Below are positions 1 through 9,599 of a stretch of DNA of 64,000 nucleotides, piece after piece (the stretch's first letter is position 1; each line of letters opens with the position of its first letter). A program made the position numbers and the translations under genes. Location: assembly GCA_903824185.1 (NCBI GenBank), contig CAIJVU010000074.1:62001-126000 (forward strand). The letters run 5' to 3'. Source of the stretch: an uncultured Hyphomicrobiales bacterium. GTDB lineage: Bacteria; Pseudomonadota; Alphaproteobacteria; Rhizobiales; Beijerinckiaceae. Below the pieces are notes generated by a model. That model searched no databases. It saw only the letters and a list, made by a program, of their open reading frames with translations, and was not told the origin of the DNA.

Positions 1-1014
1 GTCGGCATCGACAATGTCAAGGCTGTGCCCTTCCAACGCGATCCCCAAACCGTTGCCGCCCCTGTGCTCACCTTGATCCAGAAACGCACACGGCTGGCCC
101 GCCGCGCGCTCGCCAGCCGCGGTCTGGTCGAAGCGGTGACATGGTCGTTCATCAGCAAAAGCGAAGCCGATTTATTCGGTGGCGGGGCCCCCGCGCTGGC
201 ACTGGCCAATCCCATTGCAGCGGATCTCTCCGACATGCGTCCAAGCCTGTTGCCCGGCTTGATCAAAGCAGCGCAACGCAATGCCAATCGTGGCTTTGCC
301 GATGTGGCGCTGTTTGAAGTGGGACAGGTGTTTGCCGGTGATGCGCCCGAAGACCAAACCATTCAGGCCGCCGCCATTCGCCGCGCGGCAGCACGTCCCA
401 CCCATCCCGGTCGCCATTGGGCTACCCCTGACGGACAGGTTGATTTTTATGATGCCAAAGCCGATGCCATGGCTTTGCTGGAAGCCTTGGGTGTGCCGAC
501 CGGTGGTTTGATGATCACATCCGGCGGCCCTTCCTATTTGCATCCCGGTCGTTCGGCGACACTGAAATTCGGCCCCAAAGCCGTGATCGGCTGTTTCGGT
601 GAACTGCATCCGCGCGCGCTTGAAGCGCTGGATGCCAAGGGGCCGCTGGTTGCCTTTGAAATTTGTCTCGATCGCTTGCTGCCGCCCAAAGCACGACCCA
701 CACGCATGAAACCGAAATTGGTGCTGTCTGATTTCCAGCCGGTGGAACGTGATTTTGCGTTCATCGTGGCGGAAGATGTCGCTGCAGGGGATGTGTTGAA
801 AGCAGCCCAATCAGCCGAGCGGTCATTGATTACCGATGTTCGTTTGTTTGATGTCTATCGTGGCCAAGGCATTGCGGACGGCGCGAAATCGCTGGCCATC
901 AGCGTCACATTGCAACCGCAAGACAAGACGTTGACGGATGCCGATATCGACGGCATTTCGCAAAAAATTATCGCTGAAGTCAAAAAGAAAACTGGCGCCG
1001 ACTTGCGCCTTTGA
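1..1014 (+). CDS. pheT: Phenylalanyl-tRNA synthetase beta subunit (3' part, 5' end outside window)
   Basis: The reading frame is open from base 1, so the true start lies upstream; 337 C-terminal residues are present. PheT with PheS forms the alpha2-beta2 enzyme that charges tRNA-Phe in the cytoplasm. The visible part covers the catalytic-like core (segment FISKSEADLF, then a LANPIAADLSDMRPSLLPGL stretch typical of the beta subunit) and ends in the anticodon-binding FDX-ACB domain (about the last 95 residues, beginning LSDFQPVERDFAF and finishing DKTLTDADIDG...GADLRL). The family identity is clear. It is followed after 28 bp by an unrelated lipoprotein gene on the same strand. The GTG at 25 is an internal codon, not the start. 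Confidence 0.95.
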   Translation, partial: VGIDNVKAVPFQRDPQTVAAPVLTLIQKRTRLARRALASRGLVEAVTWSFISKSEADLFGGGAPALALANPIAADLSDMRPSLLPGLIKAAQRNANRGFADVALFEVGQVFAGDAPEDQTIQAAAIRRAAARPTHPGRHWATPDGQVDFYDAKADAMALLEALGVPTGGLMITSGGPSYLHPGRSATLKFGPKAVIGCFGELHPRALEALDAKGPLVAFEICLDRLLPPKARPTRMKPKLVLSDFQPVERDFAFIVAEDVAAGDVLKAAQSAERSLITDVRLFDVYRGQGIADGAKSLAISVTLQPQDKTLTDADIDGISQKIIAEVKKKTGADLRL

Positions 1015-1042
1015 TGATTGTTTAAAAAAGATTGGTTTTGAA

Positions 1043-1705
1043 ATGAGCACGAAAGAAATCTGGTCACGCCGCGCTTTGTTACTGGGCATGACATCGGTTC
1101 TGGCCGCCTGCCAAAGCACACCTTACCCGCCTATCGAAACCTATCCGGAAGAGTTTGACGACAGCTGGTATATCGGCTCCATTCCCGACCAGCCTTTCGA
1201 TGTGCCCTTGGTTGACCGGTCGCGCATGCGTCCGGAATTGATGCGGCAGACCGTGCCTTACACCGAGAATGAAAAACCCGGCACCATCATCGTCAATATC
1301 GATGAACGCTTCCTCTATCTGGTGCAATCCGATCACACCGCTTTGCGCTATGGCATCGGCGTGGGCCGTCAGGGTTTTTCATGGCGTGGCACGGCTGAAA
1401 TCGGCCGCAAAGGCGTGTGGCCCGAATGGCGTCCCACCACCACCATGAAGCGGATTCTCAAAGGCCTGCCCGAACATATGGCCGGCGGTGTTGATAGTCC
1501 TTTGGGGGCGCGCGCTTTGTATCTGTACCAGAATGGCCATGACATCTTGTTCCGCATCCACGGCACCAATGAGCCTTGGTCGATTGGCGAGCAGGTGTCG
1601 TCCGGCTGTATCCGCATGCTCAACGAAGATATTTATGATCTCTATAAGCGCGTGAACACCGGCACCATTGTCAAAGTGCGCAAGCGCGGCGGCTGGTTCA
1701 ACTAA
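1043..1705 (+). CDS. L,D-transpeptidase (YkuD family) lipoprotein
   Basis: 220 residues. The ATG at 1043 gives a lipoprotein signal: basic RR at residues 9-10, a hydrophobic stretch, and lipobox LAAC near residue 20, so the enzyme should be lipid-anchored in the periplasm. The C-terminal half is a YkuD catalytic domain with the HGTNEPWSIG segment and the SSGCIRM motif that carries the nucleophilic Cys. Members make 3-3 peptidoglycan cross-links or attach proteins or polymers to meso-diaminopimelate. An in-frame upstream start at 938 would overlap pheT and add a non-signal-like extension, so I reject it. It sits 28 bp after pheT and is convergent with moeB. Which L,D-transpeptidase activity it has cannot be told from sequence. 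Confidence 0.9.
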   Translation: MSTKEIWSRRALLLGMTSVLAACQSTPYPPIETYPEEFDDSWYIGSIPDQPFDVPLVDRSRMRPELMRQTVPYTENEKPGTIIVNIDERFLYLVQSDHTALRYGIGVGRQGFSWRGTAEIGRKGVWPEWRPTTTMKRILKGLPEHMAGGVDSPLGARALYLYQNGHDILFRIHGTNEPWSIGEQVSSGCIRMLNEDIYDLYKRVNTGTIVKVRKRGGWFN

Positions 1706-1722
1706 GCACGTCTCGTGCTAGC

Positions 1723-2484
1723 TCAAACGGACGGCGAATTTTGCCGTTCGTAATGAATGGTTTCAAAGCGCATCGACAGCGCATCGACCATCAATAATTT
1801 TCCGATCAGGGCCTCACCAAACGGCGTAATAGCCCTGATCACTTCCAACGCCATCAATGATCCCATCACACCGGCCAAGGCCCCGAGCACGCCTGCTTCG
1901 GCGCAAGGGGCAACCGTGCCGTGCGGCGGCGGTTCGGGAAATAAACAACGATAGGTGGGGTTCCATGCGCCTTGCGCGTTTTTTTCATATCCGCGCAACG
2001 TGGTCAGCGTCGCGTCAAAACGACCCAGCGCTGCCGTGATCAAGGGACGCTTGGCCGCAAGGGCTGCATCGGCCACCGCATAGCGGGTTTCGAAATTATC
2101 AGAGCCGTCGGCCACCACATCATAGGCTTGCAATAAAGCAGGCAAGGTCTGTTCATCGGCCCGCACGGGATAGACGTCTATTTTCACCAGCGGGTTTAAA
2201 TCATTGAGGCGTTGCGCGGCGCTGTCTGTTTTCAAGCGGCCGATGGAAGGCGTGTCGTGAATGACTTGTCGCTGCAGATTGGACAGGCTGACCACATCAT
2301 CATCGACAATGCCGATATGCCCGACACCCGCAGCGGCAAGATAGAGAAGCAAGGGCGCGCCCAAGCCTCCCGCACCGATCACCAAGACACGCGCCTGCGC
2401 AAGCCTTTGTTGGCCAATGCCACCGATCTCGGGCAAGATGATGTGGCGTGCATAGCGTTCAATCGCTTCATCGCTCCCTGTCAT
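1723..2484 (-). CDS. moeB: MoeB/HesA/ThiF-type adenylyltransferase
   Basis: 253 residues. E1-like enzyme that adenylates the C-terminal glycine of a sulfur-carrier protein (MoaD in molybdopterin synthesis, or ThiS). It shows the nucleotide-binding GAGGLGAP motif (residues 37-44), the conserved DDDVVSLSNLQRQ segment, and DGSDNFETRY. ATG 2484 is preceded by AAGGA at about 9 nt. Two features differ from E. coli MoeB as I recall it: the first CxxC position reads PTYRC, with one Cys only, and the C-terminal CxxC is absent because the protein stops shortly after YERQNSPSV. The structural zinc site therefore appears missing. There is no rhodanese domain. It lies 30 bp downstream of the SDR on the same strand and may be its last co-transcribed gene. 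MoeB fits better than ThiF, since no thi genes are nearby. Confidence 0.82.
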   Translation of the reverse strand: MTGSDEAIERYARHIILPEIGGIGQQRLAQARVLVIGAGGLGAPLLLYLAAAGVGHIGIVDDDVVSLSNLQRQVIHDTPSIGRLKTDSAAQRLNDLNPLVKIDVYPVRADEQTLPALLQAYDVVADGSDNFETRYAVADAALAAKRPLITAALGRFDATLTTLRGYEKNAQGAWNPTYRCLFPEPPPHGTVAPCAEAGVLGALAGVMGSLMALEVIRAITPFGEALIGKLLMVDALSMRFETIHYERQNSPSV

Positions 2485-2514
2485 CGCCCAAGATCCTTTT
2501 TGAACAGTAGCCGC

Positions 2515-3276
2515 TTAACCGCGACCCACAAACGGCATTTTGGTCGCCATGACCGTGATGGTTTGCACATTGGCTTCCAAAGGCAGGCTGGCCATATAAA
2601 CCAGTGCATGCGCCACATGCGAAACATCCATCACAGGCTCTGGCGCCAATGTGCCATTGGCCTGCGGAACACCCGCGCTCATCGCAGACGTCATTGCCGA
2701 TGCCGCATTGCCGATATCGATCTGGCCACAGGCGATATCATATTTGCGGCCATCCAGAGAGGTGGATTTTGTCAGACCCGAAATGGCATGTTTGGTGGCC
2801 GCATAGCCGATGGAATTGGGACGCGGCGCATGCGCGGACACGGACCCGTTATTGATGATACGGCCACCGCGCGGGCTCTGCTCTTTCATCAGATGAAATG
2901 CCTGTTGGGTGCAATAAAAGGCAGCGGACAAATTGGTGTTCACAATGGTCTGCCAATCAGCAACAGACAAATCTTCCAGCAAAACGCCGGGCGGATTATT
3001 CACACCGGCATTGTTGAACAAGACATCGAGCCTGCCGAATTTTTTCTTCACATCGGCAAACAAGGTCTGCACTTGCGCGGGATCTGTAATATCGGCAGCC
3101 ATGGCATGGATATGCCCTTTCAGACCCTTTGCAGCCGTAACCGTCTCCTCAAGCGCCGACAGTCTGCGACCGGTGACAATGACCTCATAACCTTCCTTGG
3201 CCAGAGCCAGCGCGCATGCGCGGCCAACGCCTGATCCCGCACCGGTAATGAGAGCAATTTTAGCCTGTGTCGTCAT
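2515..3276 (-). CDS. Short-chain dehydrogenase/reductase (SDR)
   Basis: 253 residues, the usual classical SDR size. It has the Rossmann [10 protein letters not shown] motif (about residues 11-20), NNAGV (about 89-93), and the catalytic Ser/Tyr/Lys set, with Ser in NGSVSAHA and YAATK. It oxidises or reduces an alcohol or ketone with NAD(P). ATG 3276 has AAGGA about 8 nt upstream. It is 53 bp downstream of an IlvD/Edd-family dehydratase and transcribed the same way, which suggests a role in sugar or sugar-acid oxidation. The substrate is not readable from sequence. An aldose dehydrogenase or a keto-acid reductase are both possible. Confidence 0.88.
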   Translation of the reverse strand: MTTQAKIALITGAGSGVGRACALALAKEGYEVIVTGRRLSALEETVTAAKGLKGHIHAMAADITDPAQVQTLFADVKKKFGRLDVLFNNAGVNNPPGVLLEDLSVADWQTIVNTNLSAAFYCTQQAFHLMKEQSPRGGRIINNGSVSAHAPRPNSIGYAATKHAISGLTKSTSLDGRKYDIACGQIDIGNAASAMTSAMSAGVPQANGTLAPEPVMDVSHVAHALVYMASLPLEANVQTITVMATKMPFVGRG

Positions 3277-3329
3277 GAACCAATTCCTTCTTTGACGTGA
3301 TCTTTAGCTATGATGGGTTTTTAAAAATT

Positions 3330-5039
3330 TTAATTTTTTTCAGGCACCTTGCGCATGAAATCAAAGTCGCAGCCTTCATCCGCTTGATTGACGGTTTTGA
3401 GATAAAGCGACAAATAGCCGCGCTCCGATCCCTCATGCGGAGGGGGCGGCTGATAGGTCTTGCGACGCTCAACAAGCTCGGCATCATCGACCAAAAGATT
3501 GATGGACCGATTGGCGACATCAAGCCTGATCCGGTCGCCGTTGCGCACCAGACCCAGCGGCCCGCCAATCGCCGCCTCGGGGGCGATATGCAAGACGATG
3601 GTTCCGAAAGCCGTGCCCGACATGCGCGCATCCGATATGCGCACCATATCTTTGACGCCCTGTTGCGCCAGCTTGCGCGGGATCGGCAAATAGCCGGCCT
3701 CCGGCATGCCGGGCGCTCCGACTGGCCCCGCATTGCGCAAAACCAAGACATCATCGGCTGTGACATCCAGATCGGGATCATCCATGCGGTTGGTCATATC
3801 CTCGACGCTGTCAAACACCACGGCGCGACCTTCATGCTGCATCAATGTGGGTGATGCCGCTGACTGTTTGATAATCGCGCCACGCGGCGCGAGATTGCCG
3901 TGCAGCACTGCCATAGCGCCCGATGCCTGCAAAGGATTGGCACGGCTGCGGATGATGGTTTGATTTGGCACCTCCTCGGCTTTTTCGATGGCAGCCGACA
4001 AGGGTTCACCGGTCACCGTCAAGGCCGTGCCGTCAATCAAATCCCCAAGCTCTTTGAGCAATTTCGGCATGCCGCCCGCCCAGTGGAAATGTTCCATATA
4101 ATGGGCGCCCGAAGGCTTCAAATCGATCAGGGTCGGAACCGTGCGGCCTAATTGATCAAAGGCATCAAAATCAATCTCGATGCCAAGCCGTCCGGCGAGG
4201 GCGGATAAATGCACAAGCCCGTTGGTTGAACCGCCGATGGCCTGCAAGACCGTCAGCGCATTATCAAAGGCTTTCTTGGTCAGGATTTCTGTGGGCTTGG
4301 GGCCGCCGCTTTTGGCCATGGCCACGGCGCGCGCACCCGATGCTTCCGCCGCCCGCAAACGATCCGCATGGGTGGCCGGAATGGATCCTGTACCGGGCAG
4401 TGCAATCCCCAGCGCTTCGGAAATGCAGGCCATGGTGCTGGCCGTGCCCATCACCATACAGGTGCCATTGGTGGGGGCCAAGCGACCGCTGACCACATCG
4501 ATTTCCGCTTCATCCATTTGCCCTGCACGATGCATGGCCCATAAGCGGCGGCAATCGGTGCAAGCGCCCAGCTCCTCCCCTTTATGATGGCCAACCAGCA
4601 TCGGGCCGGTGATCAGCAAAATGGTGGGAACATCGGCACTGGCCGCAGCCATCAATTGCGCGGGCACGGTTTTATCACACCCGCTAATCAGCACGACCGC
4701 ATCCATGGGTTGCGCGCGGATCATCTCCTCCGTGTCCATGGCCATCAGATTGCGCAGGAACATGGAGGTCGGATTGGAAAAACTTTCATGGATCGAAATG
4801 GTCGGAAAGGCCATCGGCAAACCACCAGCCAGCATGACGCCGCGTTTCACCGCCTCGATCAGTTGCGGCACATTGCCGTGACAGGGATTGTAATCGCTGA
4901 AGGTGTCGGTGATGCCGATAATCGGGCGCTCCAACGCATCGTCCGAAAAGCCCATGGCCTTGATAAAGGCACGCCGCAAAAACAATGAAAATCCGGGATC
5001 CCCGTAACTGGTCAATCCCTTGCGCATGCCTTTACTCAT
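3330..5039 (-). CDS. IlvD/Edd-family dehydratase, probably a sugar-acid dehydratase
   Basis: 569 residues from ATG 5039, chosen because GGGAG precedes it closely and a possible upstream extension (to 5198) runs into a terminator. The family dehydrates dihydroxy acids or aldonic acids with an Fe-S cluster. Cluster cysteines are visible in NPCHGN (Cys53), SGCDKT (Cys121) and NGTCMVMG (Cys194). Their spacing matches what I recall for L-arabinonate-type [2Fe-2S] dehydratases (59/127/200, all offset by 6) rather than branched-chain IlvD. A conserved Ser lies in DARMSGTAFG. The adjacent SDR gene and a distant KDG-kinase-like gene (24043) support a sugar-acid role. The exact aldonate is unknown, and branched-chain dihydroxy-acid dehydratase cannot be fully excluded. 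Confidence 0.88.
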   Translation of the reverse strand: MSKGMRKGLTSYGDPGFSLFLRRAFIKAMGFSDDALERPIIGITDTFSDYNPCHGNVPQLIEAVKRGVMLAGGLPMAFPTISIHESFSNPTSMFLRNLMAMDTEEMIRAQPMDAVVLISGCDKTVPAQLMAAASADVPTILLITGPMLVGHHKGEELGACTDCRRLWAMHRAGQMDEAEIDVVSGRLAPTNGTCMVMGTASTMACISEALGIALPGTGSIPATHADRLRAAEASGARAVAMAKSGGPKPTEILTKKAFDNALTVLQAIGGSTNGLVHLSALAGRLGIEIDFDAFDQLGRTVPTLIDLKPSGAHYMEHFHWAGGMPKLLKELGDLIDGTALTVTGEPLSAAIEKAEEVPNQTIIRSRANPLQASGAMAVLHGNLAPRGAIIKQSAASPTLMQHEGRAVVFDSVEDMTNRMDDPDLDVTADDVLVLRNAGPVGAPGMPEAGYLPIPRKLAQQGVKDMVRISDARMSGTAFGTIVLHIAPEAAIGGPLGLVRNGDRIRLDVANRSINLLVDDAELVERRKTYQPPPPHEGSERGYLSLYLKTVNQADEGCDFDFMRKVPEKN

Positions 5040-5153
5040 GATCGATCCTACTCCCGATAGATTACATTCTTCTTGTTGCCTATGGTTTTTAGCAGAACAG
5101 GAGGGCACTGCCCATCCATTCCTGTCATGCGCGCTCTTTATTTCATGCATGCC

Positions 5154-5188
5154 ATAAAAAAAGCCGGATGGGAAACATCCGGCTTTTC
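5154..5188 (-). terminator. Intrinsic terminator after the phosphomannomutase/phosphoglucomutase gene
   Basis: Arms AAGCCGGATG (5161-5170) and CATCCGGCTT (5176-5185) pair perfectly around a 5-nt GGAAA loop. Transcribed leftward, the stem is followed by a run of T (plus-strand A 5154-5160). It lies 26 bp past the stop codon of the gene at 5214-6719. Rightward transcription would also meet a short T tract. Confidence 0.85.
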
Positions 5189-5213
5189 GCAATTGCACAC
5201 AAGCGTTACGCGC

Positions 5214-6719
5214 TTAATCGGGCAGGGTCTGGTTATAGGCGCCGACACTGGGCTCCTGACGCAGCAAGGCATCGAGGTCTTCGAACATCGTCCGCATCCG
5301 CTGTTTGGAAACGGGGCTTTCGACCACAACCACCAGTTCCGGCTTGTTGGAGGAGGCACGCACCAGACCCCATGTTCCGTCTTCAACGCTGACGCGCACG
5401 CCATTGACCGTGACAACACTGGTAATGGACTGACCGGCTATTTTTTCGCCTTTGGCATGCATGGCCTGAATTTTGGCCACGACTCGATCCACGACATCAT
5501 ATTTGACCTCATCCGGACAATGCGGCGCCATGGTCGGCGAGCCATAGGTCACCGGCAAAGCGCGATAAAGATCCGCCATGCTCTTGTCGGGATTGCGATC
5601 GAGCATATCGAGCACGCACAAAGCGGTCACCAGACCATCATCATATCCGCGCCCGATCGGGGCGTTGAAAAAGAAATGGCCGGATTTTTCAAAGCCTGCC
5701 AAGGCTTTCAAATCCGTCACGCGCCGCTTGATATAAGAATGGCCGGTTTTCCAGAAATCGGTTTTTGCGCCATGGGCGATCAAGACAGGATCGGTGGCAA
5801 ACAGACCGGTTGATTTCACATCCGCAATGAAAATGGCATGGGGATGCAGGCTGGATAAATCACGCGCCAACATGACACCGATTTTATCCGCGAAAATCTC
5901 TTGGCCTTCATTATCAACCACACCGCAGCGGTCGCCATCGCCATCAAAGCCCAGAGCCAGATCGGCGCCGGTTTCGCGCACGCGATCGGCCATGGCATGC
6001 AGCATCTTCATGTCTTCGGGATTGGGGTTGTAATTGGGGAAGGTAAAGTCCGGTGTTGTATCCATTTCAATCAGATCGACACCGAGCGCCCGCAGGATTT
6101 GCGGCGCAAAGGCACCGGCCGTGCCATTGCCACAAGCTGCAATGGCTTTGATTTTGCGGGTGAAGGGTTTGCGATGGGTCAGGTCATGAATATAGCGTGC
6201 GGCAAAATTCTCGACAAAATGATAGGAGCCGCCCGCCGCCGCTTGATACGCACCCGATAAGACAATATCACGCAAGCGGCCCATTTCATCGGGGCCAAAG
6301 GTGACAGGGCGTTGTGCGCCCATTTTCACGCCCGTCCAGCCATTGTCATTATGCGAGGCGGTGACCATCGCCACACAGGGCACGTCGAGTTCAAATTGGG
6401 CGAAATAGGCCATGGGCGACATGGCAAGCCCGATGTCATGCACTTTGCAACCCGCATTCATCAATCCCGTGACCAAGGCCAATTTGATGGATTGTGAATA
6501 AGCGCGGTAATCATGCCCCACGACGATTTCGGGCTTGATGCCCATTTGCCGGATCAGAGTCCCGAGCCCCATGCCCAGCGCCTGTATCCCCATGAGGTTG
6601 ATTTCTTTTTCAAAATACCAGCGCGCATCATATTCACGAAAGCCCGTTGGCTTGACGAGCGGCGCATTTTCATAGGCGGCGGTATTATAGGCCAGAGAGG
6701 CAACGGGGGTTGGAAACAT
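5214..6719 (-). CDS. Phosphomannomutase/phosphoglucomutase
   Basis: 501 residues, alpha-D-phosphohexomutase family. It interconverts hexose 1- and 6-phosphates and supplies GDP-mannose or UDP-glucose precursors for envelope polysaccharides. The phosphoserine loop is TASHNDNGW (about residues 140-148), the magnesium loop is FDGDGDRCG (about 258-266), and the sugar-binding and phosphate-binding domains follow with a C-terminal RASSNKPELVV segment. ATG 6719 has AAGGA at about 6 nt. The length and the KxG..VTASHN layout fit the bifunctional PMM/PGM group more than GlmM. It is expressed alone, with its own terminator on the far side. The gene name (manB or algC) is not certain. Confidence 0.9.
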   Translation of the reverse strand: MFPTPVASLAYNTAAYENAPLVKPTGFREYDARWYFEKEINLMGIQALGMGLGTLIRQMGIKPEIVVGHDYRAYSQSIKLALVTGLMNAGCKVHDIGLAMSPMAYFAQFELDVPCVAMVTASHNDNGWTGVKMGAQRPVTFGPDEMGRLRDIVLSGAYQAAAGGSYHFVENFAARYIHDLTHRKPFTRKIKAIAACGNGTAGAFAPQILRALGVDLIEMDTTPDFTFPNYNPNPEDMKMLHAMADRVRETGADLALGFDGDGDRCGVVDNEGQEIFADKIGVMLARDLSSLHPHAIFIADVKSTGLFATDPVLIAHGAKTDFWKTGHSYIKRRVTDLKALAGFEKSGHFFFNAPIGRGYDDGLVTALCVLDMLDRNPDKSMADLYRALPVTYGSPTMAPHCPDEVKYDVVDRVVAKIQAMHAKGEKIAGQSITSVVTVNGVRVSVEDGTWGLVRASSNKPELVVVVESPVSKQRMRTMFEDLDALLRQEPSVGAYNQTLPD

Positions 6720-6831
6720 GGAAAATCCTTATAGGCAGGCCAAGATCTGATGGTCTTTTTATGGCTCTGATAGGCTTAACACAGAATGAACAAAACTTGA
6801 TCAGACCTACAATTTGGCGCGAAATACCGGC

Positions 6832-8439
6832 CTAGCCCAGGCTGTGATGCTCAAAAGCGGCGGCAAAGAGGGCTTTTGTATAAGCGCTTTGCGGGTTTTT
6901 CAGCATGTCTTCCGTCAAACCCGCCTCGACAACTTCCCCCTGCCGCAGCACGATCAACTGATGGGCCAAAGCGCGCACCACTTTCAGATCATGGCTGATA
7001 AACAAAAAGGCCATCTGCCGCCGCCGCTGGATGTCGCGCAGCAAAGTGACGATTTGGGCCTGCACCGACATATCGAGCGCCGAGGTCGGTTCATCGAGAA
7101 CAATGAATGTGGGATCAAGAGCAATGGCGCGCGCAATGGCGATGCGTTGACGCTGCCCGCCTGAAAATTCATGCGGGTAACGATCCATAGTCAGGGGATC
7201 AAGACCGACATCGATCATGGCTTGTGCGGCCATCTCGCGCCGTTTCAGAAGAGGCGGCGGATCGGGCATGACATCAAGCCCCTCGGTGATGATATCCGCC
7301 ACAGACATGCGCGGTGACAAAGCCCCGAACGGATCCTGAAACACAATCTGCATATGTTGGCGAAAGGCCCGCATGTCTTTGGCCGGCAGATCATCAATCC
7401 GCTGGCCCAGATAAACCACCTGCCCCTGTGCTTCGGTCAAGCGCAACAGTGCCAGTCCGAGGGTCGATTTACCGGAACCGGATTCACCCACAAGCCCGAC
7501 GGTTTCCCCCGCGCGCACCGACAAAGACACACCATTGACGGCTTTGACATGGCCGGTAACGCGTCTGAGAAAACCCTGTCTGATGGGGAACCAGACGCGG
7601 ATGTCTTTGGCTTCGACGACAATGGGTGCATCGGGGGACGGGATCAACGGCACGCCGCCGGGCTCTGCCGCCAACAGGCTTTGCGTATAGGGATGTTGCG
7701 GCTGGTGGAACACATCGGCCACCAAACCGGTTTCAACAATATGGCCCTTTTGCATGACCGCGACATGATCGGCCAATTTGCGCACAATGCCGAGATCATG
7801 CGTGATAAACAGCATCGCCATGCCACGCCGTTTCTGGATGCTTTGCAGCAATGCCAGAATTTGCGCCTGCACAGTCACATCCAGCGCTGTGGTCGGTTCA
7901 TCGGCAATCAGCAAATCTGGCTCATTGGCCAGAGCCATTGCAATCATCACGCGTTGCCGCTGGCCGCCGGATAATTGATGCGGATAGGCTTGCAACCGCC
8001 GTTCGGCCTCTTGAATCCCGACTTCCTGCAGCAATGCAATGATACGGGCGCGGGCTTCTTCGCCACGAATGGCTTTGTGCAAAAATAAAATTTCACCAAT
8101 CTGCTTTTCAATCGTATGCAGCGGATTGAGAGAGGTCATCGGCTCTTGAAAAATCATCGTCGCGGCATTGCCACGCAAAGCCCGCAAGGTCTCCTCATCG
8201 GCCTTTGTGAGATTTTCACCGGCAAACAACACATCGCCCGACACCTGTGCCGAAACCGGATCAAGCAGCCGCAACAAGGACAAAGCGGTGACGGATTTGC
8301 CTGAACCCGATTCACCCACCAGCGCCAAGGTTTCACCCCGCTGCAATGAAAAGCTGATGCTTTTGACAGCCTGCGTTTCCTGCCCGCCCTGACGGAAAGT
8401 AACGCTGAGATTGTTGACGGATAATAAGGGTTCGGTCAT
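6832..8439 (-). CDS. yejF: Peptide ABC transporter, fused double ATPase YejF
   Basis: 535 residues with two complete ABC domains in one chain. The first has [17 protein letters not shown] and a DEPTTALD Walker B; the second has [17 protein letters not shown] and DEPTSALD. It powers uptake of oligopeptides (including microcin-like peptides in enterics) with YejA, YejB and YejE. ATG 8439 is preferred: it gives the MTEPLLSV start usual in the family and has GGTGAG upstream. A GTG at 8448 overlapping the yejE stop is the alternative. It is the last gene of the yejABEF operon, and I saw no clear terminator beyond it. Confidence 0.92.
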   Translation of the reverse strand: MTEPLLSVNNLSVTFRQGGQETQAVKSISFSLQRGETLALVGESGSGKSVTALSLLRLLDPVSAQVSGDVLFAGENLTKADEETLRALRGNAATMIFQEPMTSLNPLHTIEKQIGEILFLHKAIRGEEARARIIALLQEVGIQEAERRLQAYPHQLSGGQRQRVMIAMALANEPDLLIADEPTTALDVTVQAQILALLQSIQKRRGMAMLFITHDLGIVRKLADHVAVMQKGHIVETGLVADVFHQPQHPYTQSLLAAEPGGVPLIPSPDAPIVVEAKDIRVWFPIRQGFLRRVTGHVKAVNGVSLSVRAGETVGLVGESGSGKSTLGLALLRLTEAQGQVVYLGQRIDDLPAKDMRAFRQHMQIVFQDPFGALSPRMSVADIITEGLDVMPDPPPLLKRREMAAQAMIDVGLDPLTMDRYPHEFSGGQRQRIAIARAIALDPTFIVLDEPTSALDMSVQAQIVTLLRDIQRRRQMAFLFISHDLKVVRALAHQLIVLRQGEVVEAGLTEDMLKNPQSAYTKALFAAAFEHHSLG

Positions 8440-8444
8440 CGGGC

Positions 8445-9599
8445 TCACCGGAATGTCTTGCGTGGATCAAAGGCATCACGCACCGCCTCGCCGATAAAAA
8501 TCAGCAAGGACAACATCAAGGCTATCACCAGAAATCCGGTGAGGCCGAGCCATGGTGCATTGAGATTGCTTTTTCCCTGCAACAGCAATTCTCCCAAAGA
8601 GGCTGTGCCGGGTGGCAACCCAAAGCCGAGAAAATCCAGTGAGGTCAAAGTGGTGATGGACCCATTCAACACAAAGGGCAGAAAGGTCAGTGTTGCCACC
8701 ATGGCATTGGGCAACACATGTTTATGCATGATCGTGAAATCGCTTAATCCCAAAGCGCGCGCTGCTTTGACATAATCAAAATTGCGGGTGCGTAAAAATT
8801 CGGCGCGCACCACATGCACCAAAGATACCCATGAAAACAGTAAGAGGATAAACAATAAAACGAAGAAGGAGGGTTCAAAGAAATTCGATAGGATCATCAA
8901 CAAATACAAAGTCGGGATCGCCGACCAGATTTCAATGAAGCGCTGCATGTAAAGATCAATGCGTCCGCCGAAATATCCCTGTACGGCCCCTGCGGCAATG
9001 CCGACCACCGATGAAATGCCCGCAAGCGCCAAGCCGAATAAAACGGAAATACGGAAACCATAAATGACGCGCGATAAAACATCGCGTCCGCCATCATCGG
9101 TTCCCAACCAATTCCATTCAAGATCACGACAGCCCGTGCCGCCTTTTTTCTCGGCGACAGGGCGGCATTTTTCATCACTGAGAAAATAGGTCGGCGGGGC
9201 GGGGGCAGGCACTGCGAGATCGAGATTGATTGTATTGGGTGCAAAACGGATAGGCGGCCAAATGGCAAAACCATGGCTTGTAATTTCATTGCTGATCACC
9301 GGATCTCGATAATCGGTGACAGCCAGAAAACCACCAAACACCTCTTCGGGATAGCTTACAAAAACCGGAAAAAGATGCTGGCCTTTATAGTGCACATAAA
9401 GAGGCTTATCATTGCAAATAAACTCGGCGCATAAAGTGAGCGCAAACAGAACCAGAAAAATCCAGAACGACCAATAGCCGCGCCGGTTGGATCTGAAATT
9501 ATCCATCCTGCGCTGATTGATCGGGGATAAATTGAACAGGCCCTTTTTCGGCAAAAGGGGCGCCAAAGACTGTTGTTGCTCTATGTGCATGTCTGACAT
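8445..9599 (-). CDS. yejE: Peptide ABC transporter permease YejE
   Basis: 384 residues. N-terminal OppC-type cytoplasmic extension with the SPINQRRMDNFRSNRRGYWS segment, one membrane helix, then a long periplasmic loop containing YFLSDEKCRPVAEKKGGTGCRDLEWNWLG. The C-terminal BPD_transp domain has about five helices and the EAA-type loop EFLRTRNFDYVKAARALGLSDF. The start codon overlaps the yejB stop by 1 bp, which indicates translational coupling. Partner of YejB in the inner-membrane channel. The periplasmic loop with its Cys pair is typical of YejE. Confidence 0.92.
   Translation of the reverse strand: MSDMHIEQQQSLAPLLPKKGLFNLSPINQRRMDNFRSNRRGYWSFWIFLVLFALTLCAEFICNDKPLYVHYKGQHLFPVFVSYPEEVFGGFLAVTDYRDPVISNEITSHGFAIWPPIRFAPNTINLDLAVPAPAPPTYFLSDEKCRPVAEKKGGTGCRDLEWNWLGTDDGGRDVLSRVIYGFRISVLFGLALAGISSVVGIAAGAVQGYFGGRIDLYMQRFIEIWSAIPTLYLLMILSNFFEPSFFVLLFILLLFSWVSLVHVVRAEFLRTRNFDYVKAARALGLSDFTIMHKHVLPNAMVATLTFLPFVLNGSITTLTSLDFLGFGLPPGTASLGELLLQGKSNLNAPWLGLTGFLVIALMLSLLIFIGEAVRDAFDPRKTFR

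Noticed and set aside
2212-3234. A 340-codon plus-strand frame over moeB and the SDR gene
   Set aside because: It spans two well-supported genes on the other strand and has no motif of its own.
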